The notes below the pieces were generated by a model. That model saw only the letters and a list, made by a program, of their open reading frames with translations. It did no database searches and was not told the origin of the DNA. A stretch of 64,000 nucleotides of DNA from Typha latifolia (lineage: Eukaryota; Streptophyta; Magnoliopsida; Poales; Typhaceae), in contig CM034110.1 in NCBI GenBank assembly GCA_019914945.1, positions 5,163,808 through 5,227,807 of the forward strand. Reading direction: 5' to 3'. Both the position numbers and the translations under genes were made by a program. Shown here in pieces: positions 25,986 to 39,800 of this stretch (position 1 is the first letter of the stretch; each line of letters starts with the position of its first letter).

Positions 25986-27246
25986 CTTTTCTCTTTTTAA
26001 AGTATAGAAAAATTTGTATATAACACATTGTCTTTTAACAAAATTATAGTTTATACCCTACATTTTTACTATTTACAAATTGAGCCCTAAATTTTATAAA
26101 AATGTACAAAAAATACTTTGTTATTAGATCTTTAGTTAAACTTAACCAACATCCAAGTTAAATATACTTATAAAATTCTAAATATACTTTCAATTAAATC
26201 ATACTAAAGGCATTTTGATCATTTTAGAAATAAGAGTATTTTAGTCATTTTAGAAAATATTTCTACTTACCAGAATATTCTCATATTATTAATTCAAATC
26301 TATCGCAAGATATTTTCTATCCATATTCACTAAATAATAGCCCAATTTGTAAATAATAAAAATATAAAATATAAATCATAATTTTATTAAAAAGCAGGGT
26401 GCTATATGCAATATGTTAATCTAATGAAGAATATTAATGAAATTCTAAGATACTGTTCCCACTTTTTTCCGGAATAAGAGAACACATCCAGGAATATGCA
26501 TCTATCAGACTAGATAAATAATAAAAAGAGAGCAACCTATAAGTTCCCAGAACAAGCATCAGAACTGGTTATATCTTTTTTATGCACTGTAACTGGACCT
26601 TGCTACCCTGATCCTGCAAGAAATAAAAGAAACGAAGCAAATAGACTCTCCAAGCTTTTAAAACCTAGCGGTACAACCAAAAAAATTTAGTTATCAACTA
26701 TTCCCATAAGGACATGCAAAGCATGAGTTCCTTGATATTTTGCTAAATATAATGATATCTCTTTGTTTGCTATCAGAAAAATTGGAGGCATTCATGTCAT
26801 CTATCCTGAAAACTTGTACTCTAAAATGAAAAAATGATGTAGGTCACATAGAATATATAAACACTGAGAAATTAATCTTCTTGCTACGTGCTATTTCCAC
26901 CAAATGCATCTCAACAAATGTTTAAGACAAAAATATAACTAAAAAATAAAATACTACTTTGAATCACATTATCAGAAGATCAGATGCCTTCAGTGAGCTT
27001 CCTCAGTTGATGTCTTTTGTTTGGAGAACCATCCATGTCTCACTAGCAGCCGAACAATCTCAATGGGCTTCCACCATTGACTAAAGGAAATAAGAGGTCC
27101 GTTCATTGTAAGGTACCCGAGTACCCTAAAGAATCCGATATAAATGGATGATTGCAGTATGGCATCTACATAACTCATTTCTCAAGTTAATCCTTGCCAA
27201 GATCAATATCACCCATCTTGTATGATATGCCACATAATTAGGAATA
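25986..27246. other. CCX 3' flank
   Basis: AT-rich. A minus-strand frame at 26990-27178 (62 residues, starts just after the CCX stop) has no resemblance to CCX proteins and is most likely 3' UTR. Nothing else is seen. Confidence 0.5.
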
Positions 27247-29751
27247 CTATCCTAAAAATCCTGCAAGGGCTAAACTCACTGCAGTGAAAAGGAGGTACAG
27301 TCCAACAAGGCAATAGCCCCAAAATCTAGGCACCCGAAACCTGAACCAGGTCATCACCAGGAGTGAAGCCATCAGGCTTAGCAGAAGGAATACAAATGCA
27401 ACCACAATGCTGACATTGAATTGGAGTACATAAGCACTAGGATAAACCCTCGTTGTTTGTATCACAAGAGCTGTTCCTAACCCAACAAGCATGTTGAACA
27501 TAGGGCCCGCAAAGCAACCTGCCATTGCCATGGCTGGCTGGCCGGCCTTGGCCAATGCCACATCCGCAACAAGGTCCCCCACTGAGTTTCCCCATGCCAG
27601 AACTGTTAAACCAAGGATAGCAGGGGGAAGTTCCATGATGGTCCCAATTGCTGCTAGACAGTTCATGAGTTCCCCTGCCATAGTCGAGATCCAAAACACA
27701 CTCATCATAAAAGAAATTAAGCTTATAATGATTGGTTCAGTTTCCGGTGGTTCTTCCTCAAACCAAAAGTGGGTTGTTGCAAGACAGATGCTGACAAACA
27801 GAACAACTGCCCAGAGAGGAAAGCGGGTCTGAGGGAGAAAGAATACTATTTGACTGTCCAATGCAATGAAGGAGCTCAAAGAATACAGGAGGATGAGAGG
27901 GCATAAACTGATGTTAGCCGAAATGTAGAATCTGTTCCAATCTGAAGGAGATGCTGATGGTATGGTGAGCCTCAGAATAGTTGAAACAGGTACTTCCCAA
28001 ACTTTTGTGATCTGTCAGGACTGTACACCATTTAGAACCATGAAAAGAAATGTATGTATGAACTAAAGTACCTGTATTGAGGAATTGTTGTATGCCATTT
28101 ACACAAGATTATTTAAAATAACATGATAAATAGAATCCTAAAACTGGTTAAAATTTAGAACATTTAGAGCTACATAACTATAGGGAAGTGTATTTAAAAC
28201 AAAATAAGTACATAAAATTAACAAAGGCAATAAATATACACATTAACTAAATGCACATCACAGGGAAATCTTAAAGGCATGGTAATTAAAAATATATTGA
28301 TTATGCATACAAAGAAAAATCACTTCCTTTGGCATGAAATAATACAACAGAAAACTAATAAACCTCTTTATCTGTATATGGTTGCAATTATGACCGGTAT
28401 CATCAAAGACATAATGGACTTAGATATATAGGAAAATGATTAGGAGATCAATAACATGACAGCCGTCATTAGGACTTCCCAACAATAAAGAGCATATGAC
28501 AAAGTTAAGGCTGATTACATAGTAGGGGATAATCCTTTACAATTGATTATCAACTGGAATTCAAGCCCAGTTTTGAACTCCCACGAGGCAAATCTAGGAA
28601 AGAGATGGTTCTTGAGGGGAGTTAAATATTCAATTGGTATGGAGATACACCTTACTTGCATAGATCATGCAATCATCCAAAAGGAGTTAATATAATTGTG
28701 TCCAATGTGAAAATAAATATTGCAATAGTTTGGTGGTCTAACGTAGACCTGTTCAAATGTTGATCATCAAAATCATGGAGTAGGAATATAATGGAATCTA
28801 GTAGCACAAAGGTGGCTTAAGCAAGACCTATTATGATGGCTCTTTCCATAAGAGTTAGAAAAAAGAACAGTAAGAGAAAACTATCCATGGTTCGAGACAA
28901 GAAAGCACAAAGAAGAAAGTAAACAGGGGAAGAGAAAAAACAACCCTGAATAGAAAAAATTTGAGTTACATTATTTTGGACATATTAGTAGAAAAAATCA
29001 TAACCTTATCTTGATAAATAGAACTTATATGAGTTCAACTTTAGAACCTCTCTATGAAAGGAAAACTCTACTAGCATGGAAGGACACCTAAGAGTTCCAA
29101 TAAAAGCTATATTGGACACAACATTTTCAAATCGACTTTATAATAAAAATAGGTGCTAAATACAATAATCCTATTCAATATAGAAAATAAACACAAGGAA
29201 ATCTAAATTAGTTCAACAAGTGGACAAAAAAACTTTTGATTTATTACAAATCTAACCAGCAAACTTACTTCTTATGACTTAAACATCTGTGAATGCATTG
29301 TTATGTTCAGTCATAATCAAACAAATTCAGTGCTTTAAGGTAAATAGATTCACTTCCATTCCACAAAAGGTCAGCTCCATAGGTACAACAGATTCTTTGA
29401 AGAGGTAATGACGTAAACTTATCGACCAGCATCCTGCAGCAATATCTTTATTAAGGCCATTTCTGTCTCACATATTTTCAGAATTCAGAAAAGTTGCATA
29501 TAGAAGTCCTTGAAAGTCTTTCTCAGGACGATCAGATTGGATCTTAATATCTTCCAGTGGTCTTGCATGTAGTTATCTTCTCATTCTATTTTCTCATCAA
29601 TCAATGAGGTTGCAACTCAGTAGTCTTAAATATTCAATCAATGTAATCTTTCTTCATGTTGATATCAATTCGTTACTCTTGAGGTAATTAGTAACTGATG
29701 AACTAATTGAACTCACTCATCTCATGTTCTTAATAAATATACATTCTGTAG

Positions 29752-29783
<32 letters not shown>

Positions 29784-32700
29784 CTACTACTTTAGATTTT
29801 TGACGTGAGGCCATTAACTCAATAAGCTCCACTTGCAAGGTAATCATGGTAATTTCTTACAATGTTTCAATAAGATCAAGATTGCATTCATTTAATTCAT
29901 GATGTTTTGAGGTTTTCCAAGCAGTGGTCAATTGGATGGCGTTTAGCTACTACCACTCTGGCATAATGGGTAAGAGATTAGGGTAGTCTTGTGGAATGAA
30001 GTGGACCTGATTAATTATCGACCTTTTGAGAGCATGGATATCTTCATGATGTTTAAGATCCTTCCAAATGTTAATCCATTTGTCAAGGCTCAGGATGTTT
30101 AGCTCTATTAGCAGTCAGGTGAAATTAGTGTATGGAGGCTAGGATATTTCGTGGAATGAAGTACAGAAGATGAATTGTTCTCTGAGAGCATGGATACTGT
30201 ACAGTAGCGATATATTGAGAGTAGGCTAAAATAATACAAGTGATACCTTATTTTAAAGATAAACCACAGCAGTTTAATAGCAAAAGAGGAGAAAACACAC
30301 CCCCTAGCCTCCTAGCTAGACTTGTGAGAAAAAGAAAGAGAAGAAAATACTTTATTACTTGCTCAACTCAAGTAAAAGCCTATTAATAATCTCCCAATTG
30401 GACTAATCACTAAGGAAAGCAAAGAAATCCTAACACAATCAAACTCCCAGAAAATAACTAAAATTTCTCAAGAATCTGGCCATCCGGCATTTCAATGATT
30501 GGAAGGTCGTTCAAATGCATTGACAAACTTTGTTCTCAGTCAAAAACATTATGAACTCATTCGAAACAACAGCGAACCCAGCCGGACACTCAAACAAATG
30601 ACTGGGCCTTCAAACACCTGATCCAAGTTTCGTTTGTTCTTATCAATTCCTTCCCCTTGAAGATGAATGTTATCCTCCGGGTTTAGATATCAAAACCACA
30701 CCTCCTACTCCTCATAATCTTCCCACGTAGCATCCTTCCTTGGCATCCTTTCCAACTCCCGATTGCAGTCCGCGACGTCCAAATCGCCTGACTTGGGTAC
30801 CATCAGTTTTGTGCTGCTGTTAGCGATTCAATTGGAGTTGCCTTTGTCATCATCATTAAGAATTCCCCCTTTCTGTGACTCATCATCTGCTGCATCGAAT
30901 CCATTTTTCCTATCTGAAACCCCGCTACATCCCCTTGCAATCTTGCAATCAATACTTCTTTTCTGCCATCTCGAACTCTATTGTAAACTTTTGTAGTCCA
31001 AGGCAACTATCCTAAACTTTGCAAACAATACAACCCCAAGAAGATATCAAAGTCTTACAATCCCAAAGGATACATACTGACGAAGAAACGATAGTCCAGC
31101 AAACAGACCTCCGAGTCACGACAGATCTCCCTATCAATACGAAAAACGGGTAAGCTGTCTCTTACACTAAAGCTTCGGGATGATCGACTTGGTCATGAAG
31201 TTATGTGTGCACTATCAATCAAAGTCACACACCCAGATAAAATGTGCAAAGTAATTCCTAGTGGTTTAGCCACATCTTTTAGGATCTAGCGATCTCCCAA
31301 TCCATTGTGTCATCACAGTCCAATTCGGCTACAAGAACAAACAATTGTTCTTGTTTGCATTGGCGTTCGTAAACAAACTTCTCGTAACAGTTAGAAGCAC
31401 AAGCCTTTTTCTAGTCGCTCTCACATCTATTTAGTCAAATGTCAAAAATCATTATTCAACGAAACTGTGGATTGTATCATGCCTAATAGCTAAACCCCCG
31501 TTGGACCCGGGGTCTTGTTGTCTACAGGAAGCTTCTAAATCACCTTGCAGTTGGCGTAGACAGAAGCCCGGGTCTGCATCCACCTTCCCAAGCAAACCGA
31601 TACTCATTCATTTTTACCAAGTCCATGGCATGAGCTATCGTCTGAGGCTTAAGAAGTTTCACTTTCAGTTGTATCTCCTATCGCTCTTCGATGAGGCAAC
31701 CACCATCAGCGCCGACTCTAGCTATTTGTAGACTCTCGAGGCTACTTTCTCAAAATCATTCTAATCTTTGCTTACTATCCTTATCTAATGTAGGTTCTCT
31801 TCAAGGCTTCATCAAAATTTATCATATTCCAATAGCCCAAACATCAATGTTAAGTCGTTAACCCTCTAGTAACTTCGGCCAATCTTGCTACCAAATTCAT
31901 TTTTTAAACCATTGAAACCATAGCAGGACCTAATCTAGTAAATGGAACACGAGAAACCAAACCCTATTCATTGTGTTCCTTGACAAGCAATAAATTGCTC
32001 CGCATTATCCAACCTAGAGGATCTTCTTCCGAGAACTTTGGATTATGGGTGACTCAAGGCTAAAGCCCTCCGCGCCCCCAACCCATTCTAGACACCCTCA
32101 ACTGCCATAGCAGGAGCGGTAGCCAGTCTCCCCTCCAACATGGCCAGCATCTTCACAATATGCAGCATTTGTTCCTTTATCTCCTCCATGTTATTATTTA
32201 TTGTCTATATGGCTTCCCTATGCTCCAATTGTTTCTTACTTGTTGATGAACTCCAGCTCATCAAGACAGTCCTTGACCGATGTCATCTGTGTCTTCAACA
32301 TCCTCTAGAACTTTGCAGCACGTTGAAGAATAGATTTTTGTCAACCGACCACAAAAGCTCTAATACCATCTTATAGATTATGACCCGACGAATCCTATCA
32401 GGCAATACCACAGCAATTTAATGACAAAAGAGAAAAGAAATAACAAACCCTAGCCCTCTAGGATGCAATCCATTTTGGTAACTAAAGTTTAGAAGGGGGC
32501 TAATTTGGTCAAAAACACACAATTTAATGTGACATCTTTCTTAAAATCTGCAGCTGATTTAAAGAAGAAGAATGATAAGCTTGAGTTGATCCGTTCACAA
32601 GAGACTTGTTAGCAATAGCATATTTATGGAAGTTTAAGTGCCATATTGGTTGTATCAACCTTCCTTTTTGAAGGATTCAAATCAAGGATCAGCCGAATTG

Positions 32701-34782
32701 ACCAATCCGTTTCAGCAATACAAATCAGGATTGACCGATACTTCAATCCATGGAGAAAACTGCAACTAGTCCTAATAAATAGTGATTTAATTGAGAGGAA
32801 AAGCATTTAAATTACATATTAAACATAAGTCCTAGTCAAGAAAATATACAAGCCTTAATCTATTGAATCTTCAACAGTTTTAAATAGTATTTCATGACGA
32901 CAGTCATGCTCATTATGATCTCAATGGCACTAATTGATTCCCATTAAATAAACCTTATACTCTCATCATCCAAAACCTCACATTGAAATTGATCTAGACT
33001 TTGCTCAACATTTCAAGCGAGGATCATCAATTTTGACACAAAATGCAAATCCAAATAGAGAGAGTACTAGATCAACTACTTAGACGAAAGAGAATGAATT
33101 AAAAATCTGACAAGCAAGTTTTCCATCAGATTGACCAAGTTAAATTTAGCTGGTGCAATCATACCTTCTAAAACTCAAATATCTCTATGCAAAGAAAGGA
33201 ACTAGCTAAATTATCAACAAGTATTTACTAATTCTACTTTCTGATAGTTACGTGCAACATAAGTTACTACAGCTCAATACTACATGGGAGGGCATGATGA
33301 GAAGTTGACTAGACCTTAGACATTGATATCTTGCATACATATATTATATTAGATCAGTGCATTTGCAACAAAAAGGACCGAGAGTAAGAAGATATTTAAG
33401 AAATGACATATGACCTACTAATCAACTTTCATGAACTCCCTAATCAAAAATTTGAGCATGGCATAGCTTGGAGCAATTCAGCAATCAACAGACTCCTATT
33501 GAGAAATTGTCCTTGCGCATAAGCAGATTAGTGCATTTCTTAGCATTGAAGCATTGAGTATCTCAGGCTTTCATGTGTTACACGTTCCAATGTTCAACAA
33601 TCTTAAGGTTCTCTACCTAATAGCACTATCTCAAGATGACCCAGTAATACCATAAATAAGTTGACCTAATATTTTCCTTAAAAGCTATATGAAATTACTG
33701 CAAACCTCCTATGAACACATCTTAGATCTAGGTAATCTTCTCTATACCTATCTTTTATAGTGACATTCTGATAATAAATAAGCTAATAACATCCTTCACT
33801 TTATGATAGAAAGATCAATTATAATTCATAGATATGAAATCCAAGTTTGGATCATTGGAATGCATACCTTACCAAGCCAGCCGCAGAATCTTTCACCAGA
33901 TTTTGTTTCATTGCCTTCTCCCGCCACTTCCTTAGATTCCATCACCACCACCATCCCCATCTCCACCTCCTTTTCTTTCTCTCTTTCCTTCTCTACCTTC
34001 CCTTCCACCACGAAATCCATATAAAACACAAAGCCAACAAAGAACAAATAGAACAGCACGAATCCAACCGCCTGCCAGAGGAAGATCTCCGCACTAAGAT
34101 ACACATAAAATAGCGCCGACGCCGCCACGAGGTAGAAAAACACATCGCGGATGAACGGCGCGGGGCTTAGGGGGAATGGCGCCGCGTAGATTGCGACGGC
34201 GCCGACAACGAACGCCGACACGAACGCCCCAGCAGATAGTATGGCGGCGAGGCCGGTGCGGGGCTGCCCGGAGCGGAGGGCAGCGGCGGAGGCGAAGACG
34301 TCGGGGGCGCCGTTGCCGAGGGCGAGGAGGGTGACGGCGGCCATGCTAGGGGAGAGGCGGAGGGTGGCGGCGAGGCGGGAGACAACGGGGGAGAAGTGAT
34401 CGCCGGCAGCGGCGGCCAGGAAGGCGAAGTGGAGGAGGAGGAGGAGGGAGAGGAAGGGGAGGGAGAGGAGGTGGTTCCCGGAGAGGAGACAGAAATGGAT
34501 GGAGAAGTAGTTGAGGAGGCCGTTACGGCAATCGGAGGCGGAGATGGCGCAGCGATCGGAGATCGGGTGGTGGAGGATGGAGGAGCAAAGAGAGGAAGCG
34601 GAAGAAGAGGGGGAAGAGGGAGAGGATTGGAGGAGATGACGAGAGTTAGGGGAGGGGTTGGGAAGAAGGGAAGGAAGAGGAGGAGGAGGAGGGAAGATGA
34701 GGAGGAAGAGGAGGAAGGAGAGGAGGAGGAGAGCAATGTAGATCAGCTTGAGGGAGGAGGAGGAGGAGGAGGAGGAGGCCAT
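27247..34782 (-). CDS. Cation/calcium exchanger (CCX4/5-like)
   Basis: Exon 1 34782-33868 and exon 2 28011-27247 join in phase 0 (GGTAAG|GTATGC to CTGACAG|ATCACA), giving 559 residues, close to the usual 540-600. CCX proteins are membrane antiporters of the CaCA superfamily that exchange Na+, K+ or Ca2+ against each other or protons in endomembranes. The two alpha-repeat signatures are intact: GNGAPDVFAS at residues 156-165 and GNSVGDLVAD at 446-455, the CCX-type motifs. An N-terminal hydrophobic segment (residues 11-30) precedes a Pro/Ser-rich stretch; a charged loop rich in KEKE lies before the exon junction; about 11-13 membrane spans are likely. An ATG 36 bases upstream is in frame; I prefer MASSSS. 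Exon 1 is strongly GC-rich and exon 2 is not. The 5856-base intron contains a retroelement. Ion specificity cannot be told. Confidence 0.93.
29752..29782. repeat. TA microsatellite in CCX intron
   Basis: About 15 TA repeats without interruption. Confidence 0.95.
30241..32480 (-). mobile_element. Pol-deleted Ty3 element in CCX intron
   Basis: Lies in the same orientation as the CCX gene. The 3' LTR is 30241-30645 (minus strand TGATAAG...GGTATCA). The primer site is TGGTATTAGAGC (32368-32357), like the tRNA-iMet complement with one change, and partial 5' LTR sequence lies to its right; CCACAGCA-TTTAAT is shared by both LTRs. Internal relics in order: gag N-terminal helix (MEEIKEQM, LEGRLATAP near 32120-32190), a gag zinc knuckle region near 31330-31390, a protease-like LIDS near 31210, and a pol C-terminal tail ATWEDYEE at about 30720. 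Reverse transcriptase and integrase are missing. All frames are broken. Confidence 0.75.
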
Positions 34783-36836
34783 GCCATTCACTTTAGGGTG
34801 GTTCAAGAACAATAACAATCATGGGCAGTTGATGGCAAATAGAAAAAGGAAAAGTTAATTGGTGAATCCTCCAGTGTGCTGACCGATTAGTCCCCCTCTA
34901 ATCTAGGAGGTAAAATAATAATTATAGATTATTATGAAATAATTATTTTTTAAAACTCCAATTGAATAAGACTAGGAATAATAAGAAGTTACGAGGCTTA
35001 TTCTAAAAAAATCTATTCATATTACACAAGTGAATAAAGGCAAATAATTTTCTTTTTATTTCAGAGTATAACTCATTATTTCAAAATAATAGCTAAACAT
35101 TATAATATTCATATTCTAGAATATAAATATTAATATATCAAAAGTACATCTTATATTTATCCTATCAACATATTTTATATTATAAAAAAATAAAATATAA
35201 ACCTATCTTATATTAAATCAAATAATATTTATAGTAATTTCATAAGAAAACAAAATATATTTCTTCTCTATTTTCCTTCACTTTGTATTATATCAAAGAT
35301 AATTATTATATCCTTAATTTTATTTTGATAATAATAAATAAAAATATTTGGCCTTAGGTTTGGGCCAACGTACTGCTACAGTGTTAAAATATTGCATTCA
35401 ACTTAGTGTTCATAAACTTTGTATTGAAATATGGGTGTGTTGTCTTATAAGCGTGAAGACATATATTGTTACGGGGGACTCAAAAGCAACTTAATATTTC
35501 TTTTTCCAGAAGTAATTGCCATATAATTTCCTAGTAATATGACTTCAAATAAAAAAGAGTTGCTTAGTAGTATGTCTACTAATGGGATCATCAGCCAGTA
35601 GACATTAGTAGCCCTATTTCAACCGCTGGGTGGATGATCAAACGTTGGTGGTATGGTGTGGGAATCGCTTTGGCTGAGCACCCATCTCCAGGAGTATTGT
35701 GGAAGCATTAGCACTGTTGCTTGTAATTAAAGCGATTACCAGCATCTACTCTCAATGACCAAACAGCTCTTCTCGTGAAATGCTCCCATAGCAATGGATG
35801 TCCAAACCCTTATTCTTATAGATATGCTACACTATAGATAATTCTCACTTGAGTCTTTGGATTGGTAGATCTCTCCCATAATCTAAGAATGTAATAAACT
35901 GTACAAAAAAGTTCTTCTCTATCAAGGTCCTCTACTCGAGCAGGGAAAACAACTTGATAGCTCGTAATCTTACCGGTCTAGCTTTTCAAAACAAATATTT
36001 TAGCGTGCATGATTAATTCTAGAAATTTTAGGAATTAATAATTATAATTTACATGTAGCCCTCTGCCTTTTCACCTATTTGTTTATAATTTACGCACTAT
36101 TTTTGTAATATTTACAAATGATCCTTTATAAAAAAAATACTCTCATGTTAGTTTTATAAATTAAACTAACAACCTAAGATAAAAAAAAAAGAAAAAGAAA
36201 AGATAGGGGATATTTTTTATATTTTACATAATAATAGTTTGCAGTGGATGGACATATTGGATTAGATTAATCTAATATATTTCCTGCACATATTTCGTAA
36301 AACAGAGGATCTCGATTTGTGAACATTGAAATGCAAAGTGTTATCCAGAAACAGATGAAAATGTGGTAAATTAAATACAATTTTTTCTACTAGTTAATAA
36401 GGGTCGTGCACTCAGGATCACATCTATGTAAAGCAAACCTTCATTTTTTTTTTTTCCTTGTGTGAGAGTTTGAATGTAAAATAACAACAAGCAACATCTA
36501 AGAACAAATACATCACAAATGACAATTTTTTCTGAAAATTTCAGCTGTTATAACCAGTTTTCTCCAATCATATAGACATAATTATAGTCTTTGTATGAAT
36601 CAAAGTTGATTTGCCCAGCCTCTATATATTTACAAAGTAAACCTGAAAATTTTATCTATATTTGACTACCATTTGTAGCCTGTATTGACAATCCTATATT
36701 TTTTTCAAAGAAAAGGGATAAAAAAAAGGAAAAAAGAAAAGAAAAAAGAAAGACAAAACTAGAAAGAAAAGAAAAAAGGCATGGCCTTTTTGCATGCCTT
36801 CTCAAGAATATGTGTTTGGTGGTTCAAAAGCTTCGA
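34783..36836. other. Spacer between TBL and CCX genes
   Basis: Holds the CCX promoter (right after 34782) and the TBL 3' flank. AT-rich, poly-A/T stretches near 36180 and 36715-36780; no coding signal. 35340-35800 is a GC-richer patch with no recognisable feature. Confidence 0.5.
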
Positions 36837-39800
36837 TCAATCAACCTCTGCCCTAGTCGAGCCCGAGAAGCTCGCATTTTGATGGATCATAGACTCCCTC
36901 TTCATGAGGAGGGCATAGAGGAGCTCATTCCAAGCATCTGGTACCCCTGGCAAGCACCAATGGCTGCAGTCTTGTTTATGGAGAGGGGCAGGTCCTGATG
37001 CACCAAGGTAGAATATGGATAGATGGCCGTCTTTCCTTCGAGCCGTCATTTGGGTGACATTTAGAAAATCCAACTTATGCACACCAGTCTTTGCGGAACT
37101 GTCCAGGGATACGTTCCTAAACGGTTTTAGAAGATGATTCCATGGCTTCAACGAGGGTGGAGAATTCAACTCTGGAAGTGTTTCAATGTGACAACTACCT
37201 CCTGTCTTCCAGTCACCACCTCTGTAGAGCACATTCATATCTGGAGCATTAGTCACTTTGGTTTGAGTAAAGAACACAAGGAGAAAAAACCGAATGAGTG
37301 TAATCACTTTGGTTTCACTTTGATATTTCAACTCAAAACATAATTGCAAACTTTACAATGAAACAGTCAGAAAATTACAGCTAAAGCATATTCATATGTC
37401 ACTCTTATGCATGTGATCTAAATATATTGAACACAACAAGAAATTTTCTACTGGAACGGTAACAGGTACCTAATCTAATGACGCTCTATTGCAGGCGAGA
37501 ACAAATCAATGATCTCTTTGTTCATTTGAGGTATACTTATTAGTCTAAGAACATGTCTTTCACATGCAGAGCATCCAATAGACTATAAATATTCCTAGCA
37601 GTGTTAGGATGTTTGACTCCTCATTTTGGTTAGACTTGGCTCCCTAATTTGGTTTTCATATTATCTCCTCTAGCTAAGCTGAACAAATCATTTGACAACT
37701 TAGGAGAGAGAATTTCTGGAAAATGGACAATTGTTTGAAATTTGAAAGAAGAGAAAGGATGTTGATATTGCTAGTTTGGCATCTTAAGCTTCCAAAATTC
37801 ATGGGCAAGAAACAGGCTATCCGTGTTCACAAATACTGACATGTCACACAAGGATATAAGATTCTAGCGGCAACTGAGTTCTTTCCAGGGTACCAAGAAC
37901 CATATTCATGTGAAAAGAAAACGAAAATGTCAACAATTAGGTATTCTCAAATTGCTCAATTGGATTTTCAAAAGCCTTTGTTGGTCACCATCAATGAATC
38001 TTGACATTCAAAGGTAAATGTACAGCATTACAGTCCAATCTTGGGTTCTATTGTGTGAAAGTTTGGCACATAGAACTGGGGGAGTAACAAGCCAAGGTCA
38101 AATATAGCTCTGAAAGCAGACCGAAATAGCACTTACCTACAGTGCTTATGCAATTACATTACAAATGTTGTTGCATGAATGTATATATTAATTTGTAATC
38201 TATTCATACATGAGCTAATTCAAGCTTAACTCAAGCAAGCTCAGGCCACCTCAAATTTGACTAGCTTTTTAAACAACCTTGACTTGGCTGTTTAATAGCT
38301 GAGTGAGCTCAAATCAACCCAGAAATGAGCAGAGATTGAGTGGCTTGCAAGCTAACGAGCTTATTTGACACCACTATGTGGAACACTTGAAAAGTTAGCT
38401 AAAGTTGATTTTTCTAGTTATAAAAAAAACATAAACTTCATTTAGAGACAAGCTGTTTATTTCCCTTCATTCTGTAGGAGCAATCAATTTACATATTTCT
38501 GAGCTAACAGTTATGTATAGCAACCGATCAATTAAACACCTAAGCATAACATTTCATTAATCATCTAAGTAACCTTAGACAAATTCCTGGCTAAATGTAA
38601 CTTTGAAACCAGGGCATCTTATCTGCCTATTGAACTTTGATTCCTGTATTAATAACTGTTTGAGATGTTATCAAGTATCCTCCACAACTAAGGATAATTT
38701 CATGAACATGTAATCACAATTTTGGTCTTCACTTTCTCACATTTGAATGACAAATATGCTTTGGAATATTATTTCAGAATCAGACAAATGAGGCCATTAA
38801 TGCAGGCATTGAACAATTCAATCATGTTATGAACAAGTTTAAGAAATATGTAAAATAAAAAGTCAAATAAGAAAGAGGAAAAATCTTAATTAAAGGTACA
38901 AACCTGAAATGGACAGGAGCATATGAGCGGAAAATGACGTGGGTCTTATTTCTATTAACTTCCTTCTCAATCCACTCAAACAGTGTCCTTATGGATCTCT
39001 GATAAGCGCTGTTTACACTCATCTCCATCTTCACCTCATTTCCTTCTTGGAAGTAACAACCCCTAATTGAAAGAGGAATTCTAAAATAAGTCAGCTACAA
39101 ATACATCCTCCAAAACCCAAATATTACTCTCTTATTAGCCTCCTTTACTCAAACTATTAAAAGCAAGAAGTTGTCAGTGTGATGTTTCACTTTGCTGTGA
39201 AACTGCAAAAAAGAAATAAAGAAACTAAAATGGACCTGTTTGACAAAAATAATAGCAATCCCATGCTCTTTCATTTCATCAGTGACCTTAGAAAGAAATA
39301 TAGGGCATCTAAAACAAACAAACAAACAAACAAACAAAAAAGAGAGAAGAAGAAAATCCGAACTTTTACTGTGGAGTCTGGCTTCATGAGCTGGACAGCA
39401 TTTCTAAACCTTCACCTTTTTATAGAAAAATTATAATATCAATTGCAGGTAAATTAAAGAAAGTGGTGTGATTTGTCATCGCCCCAATGGAAATAATTGT
39501 TATTTAGAAGACAAGGCACTACCAAGACAACATAACCATCAAAATCAAATAGTAAAACAAGACCTCATCAAACAAGATAGCTGACAAAATCAAATAGTGA
39601 AACATATAAGTACAATTAGGCCTGCAAATATGCCCTCCTCTTTCCACAAGTAAAAACTTTAATGCATCATAGTTGATCAATACCTGTTATTATATATGTC
39701 ATTCAATGGAAAACAAGGGAAAAGTCAAGACAATCAAATTAAACAAATTGATGAAAGCAATATTGTAGCATATGTTAATGGTTTTGAAAATAGCCAGTAG

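Larger units (their letters stand above)
28012..33867 (-). other. Large CCX intron
   Basis: 5.86 kb between GT at 33867 and AG at 28012. Apart from the Ty3 remnant at 30241-32480 it holds AT-rich noncoding DNA. 29940-30200 has two related stretches, each with TGTGGAATGAAGT/CGTGGAATGAAGT followed by TGAGAGCATGGATA, an old local duplication. Confidence 0.85.

Noticed and set aside
34167..34815. 189-residue Ser/Pro frame and 139-residue Glu/Gly frame
   Set aside because: Shadows of GC-rich CCX exon 1, whose own frame has membrane spans and the GNGAPD motif.
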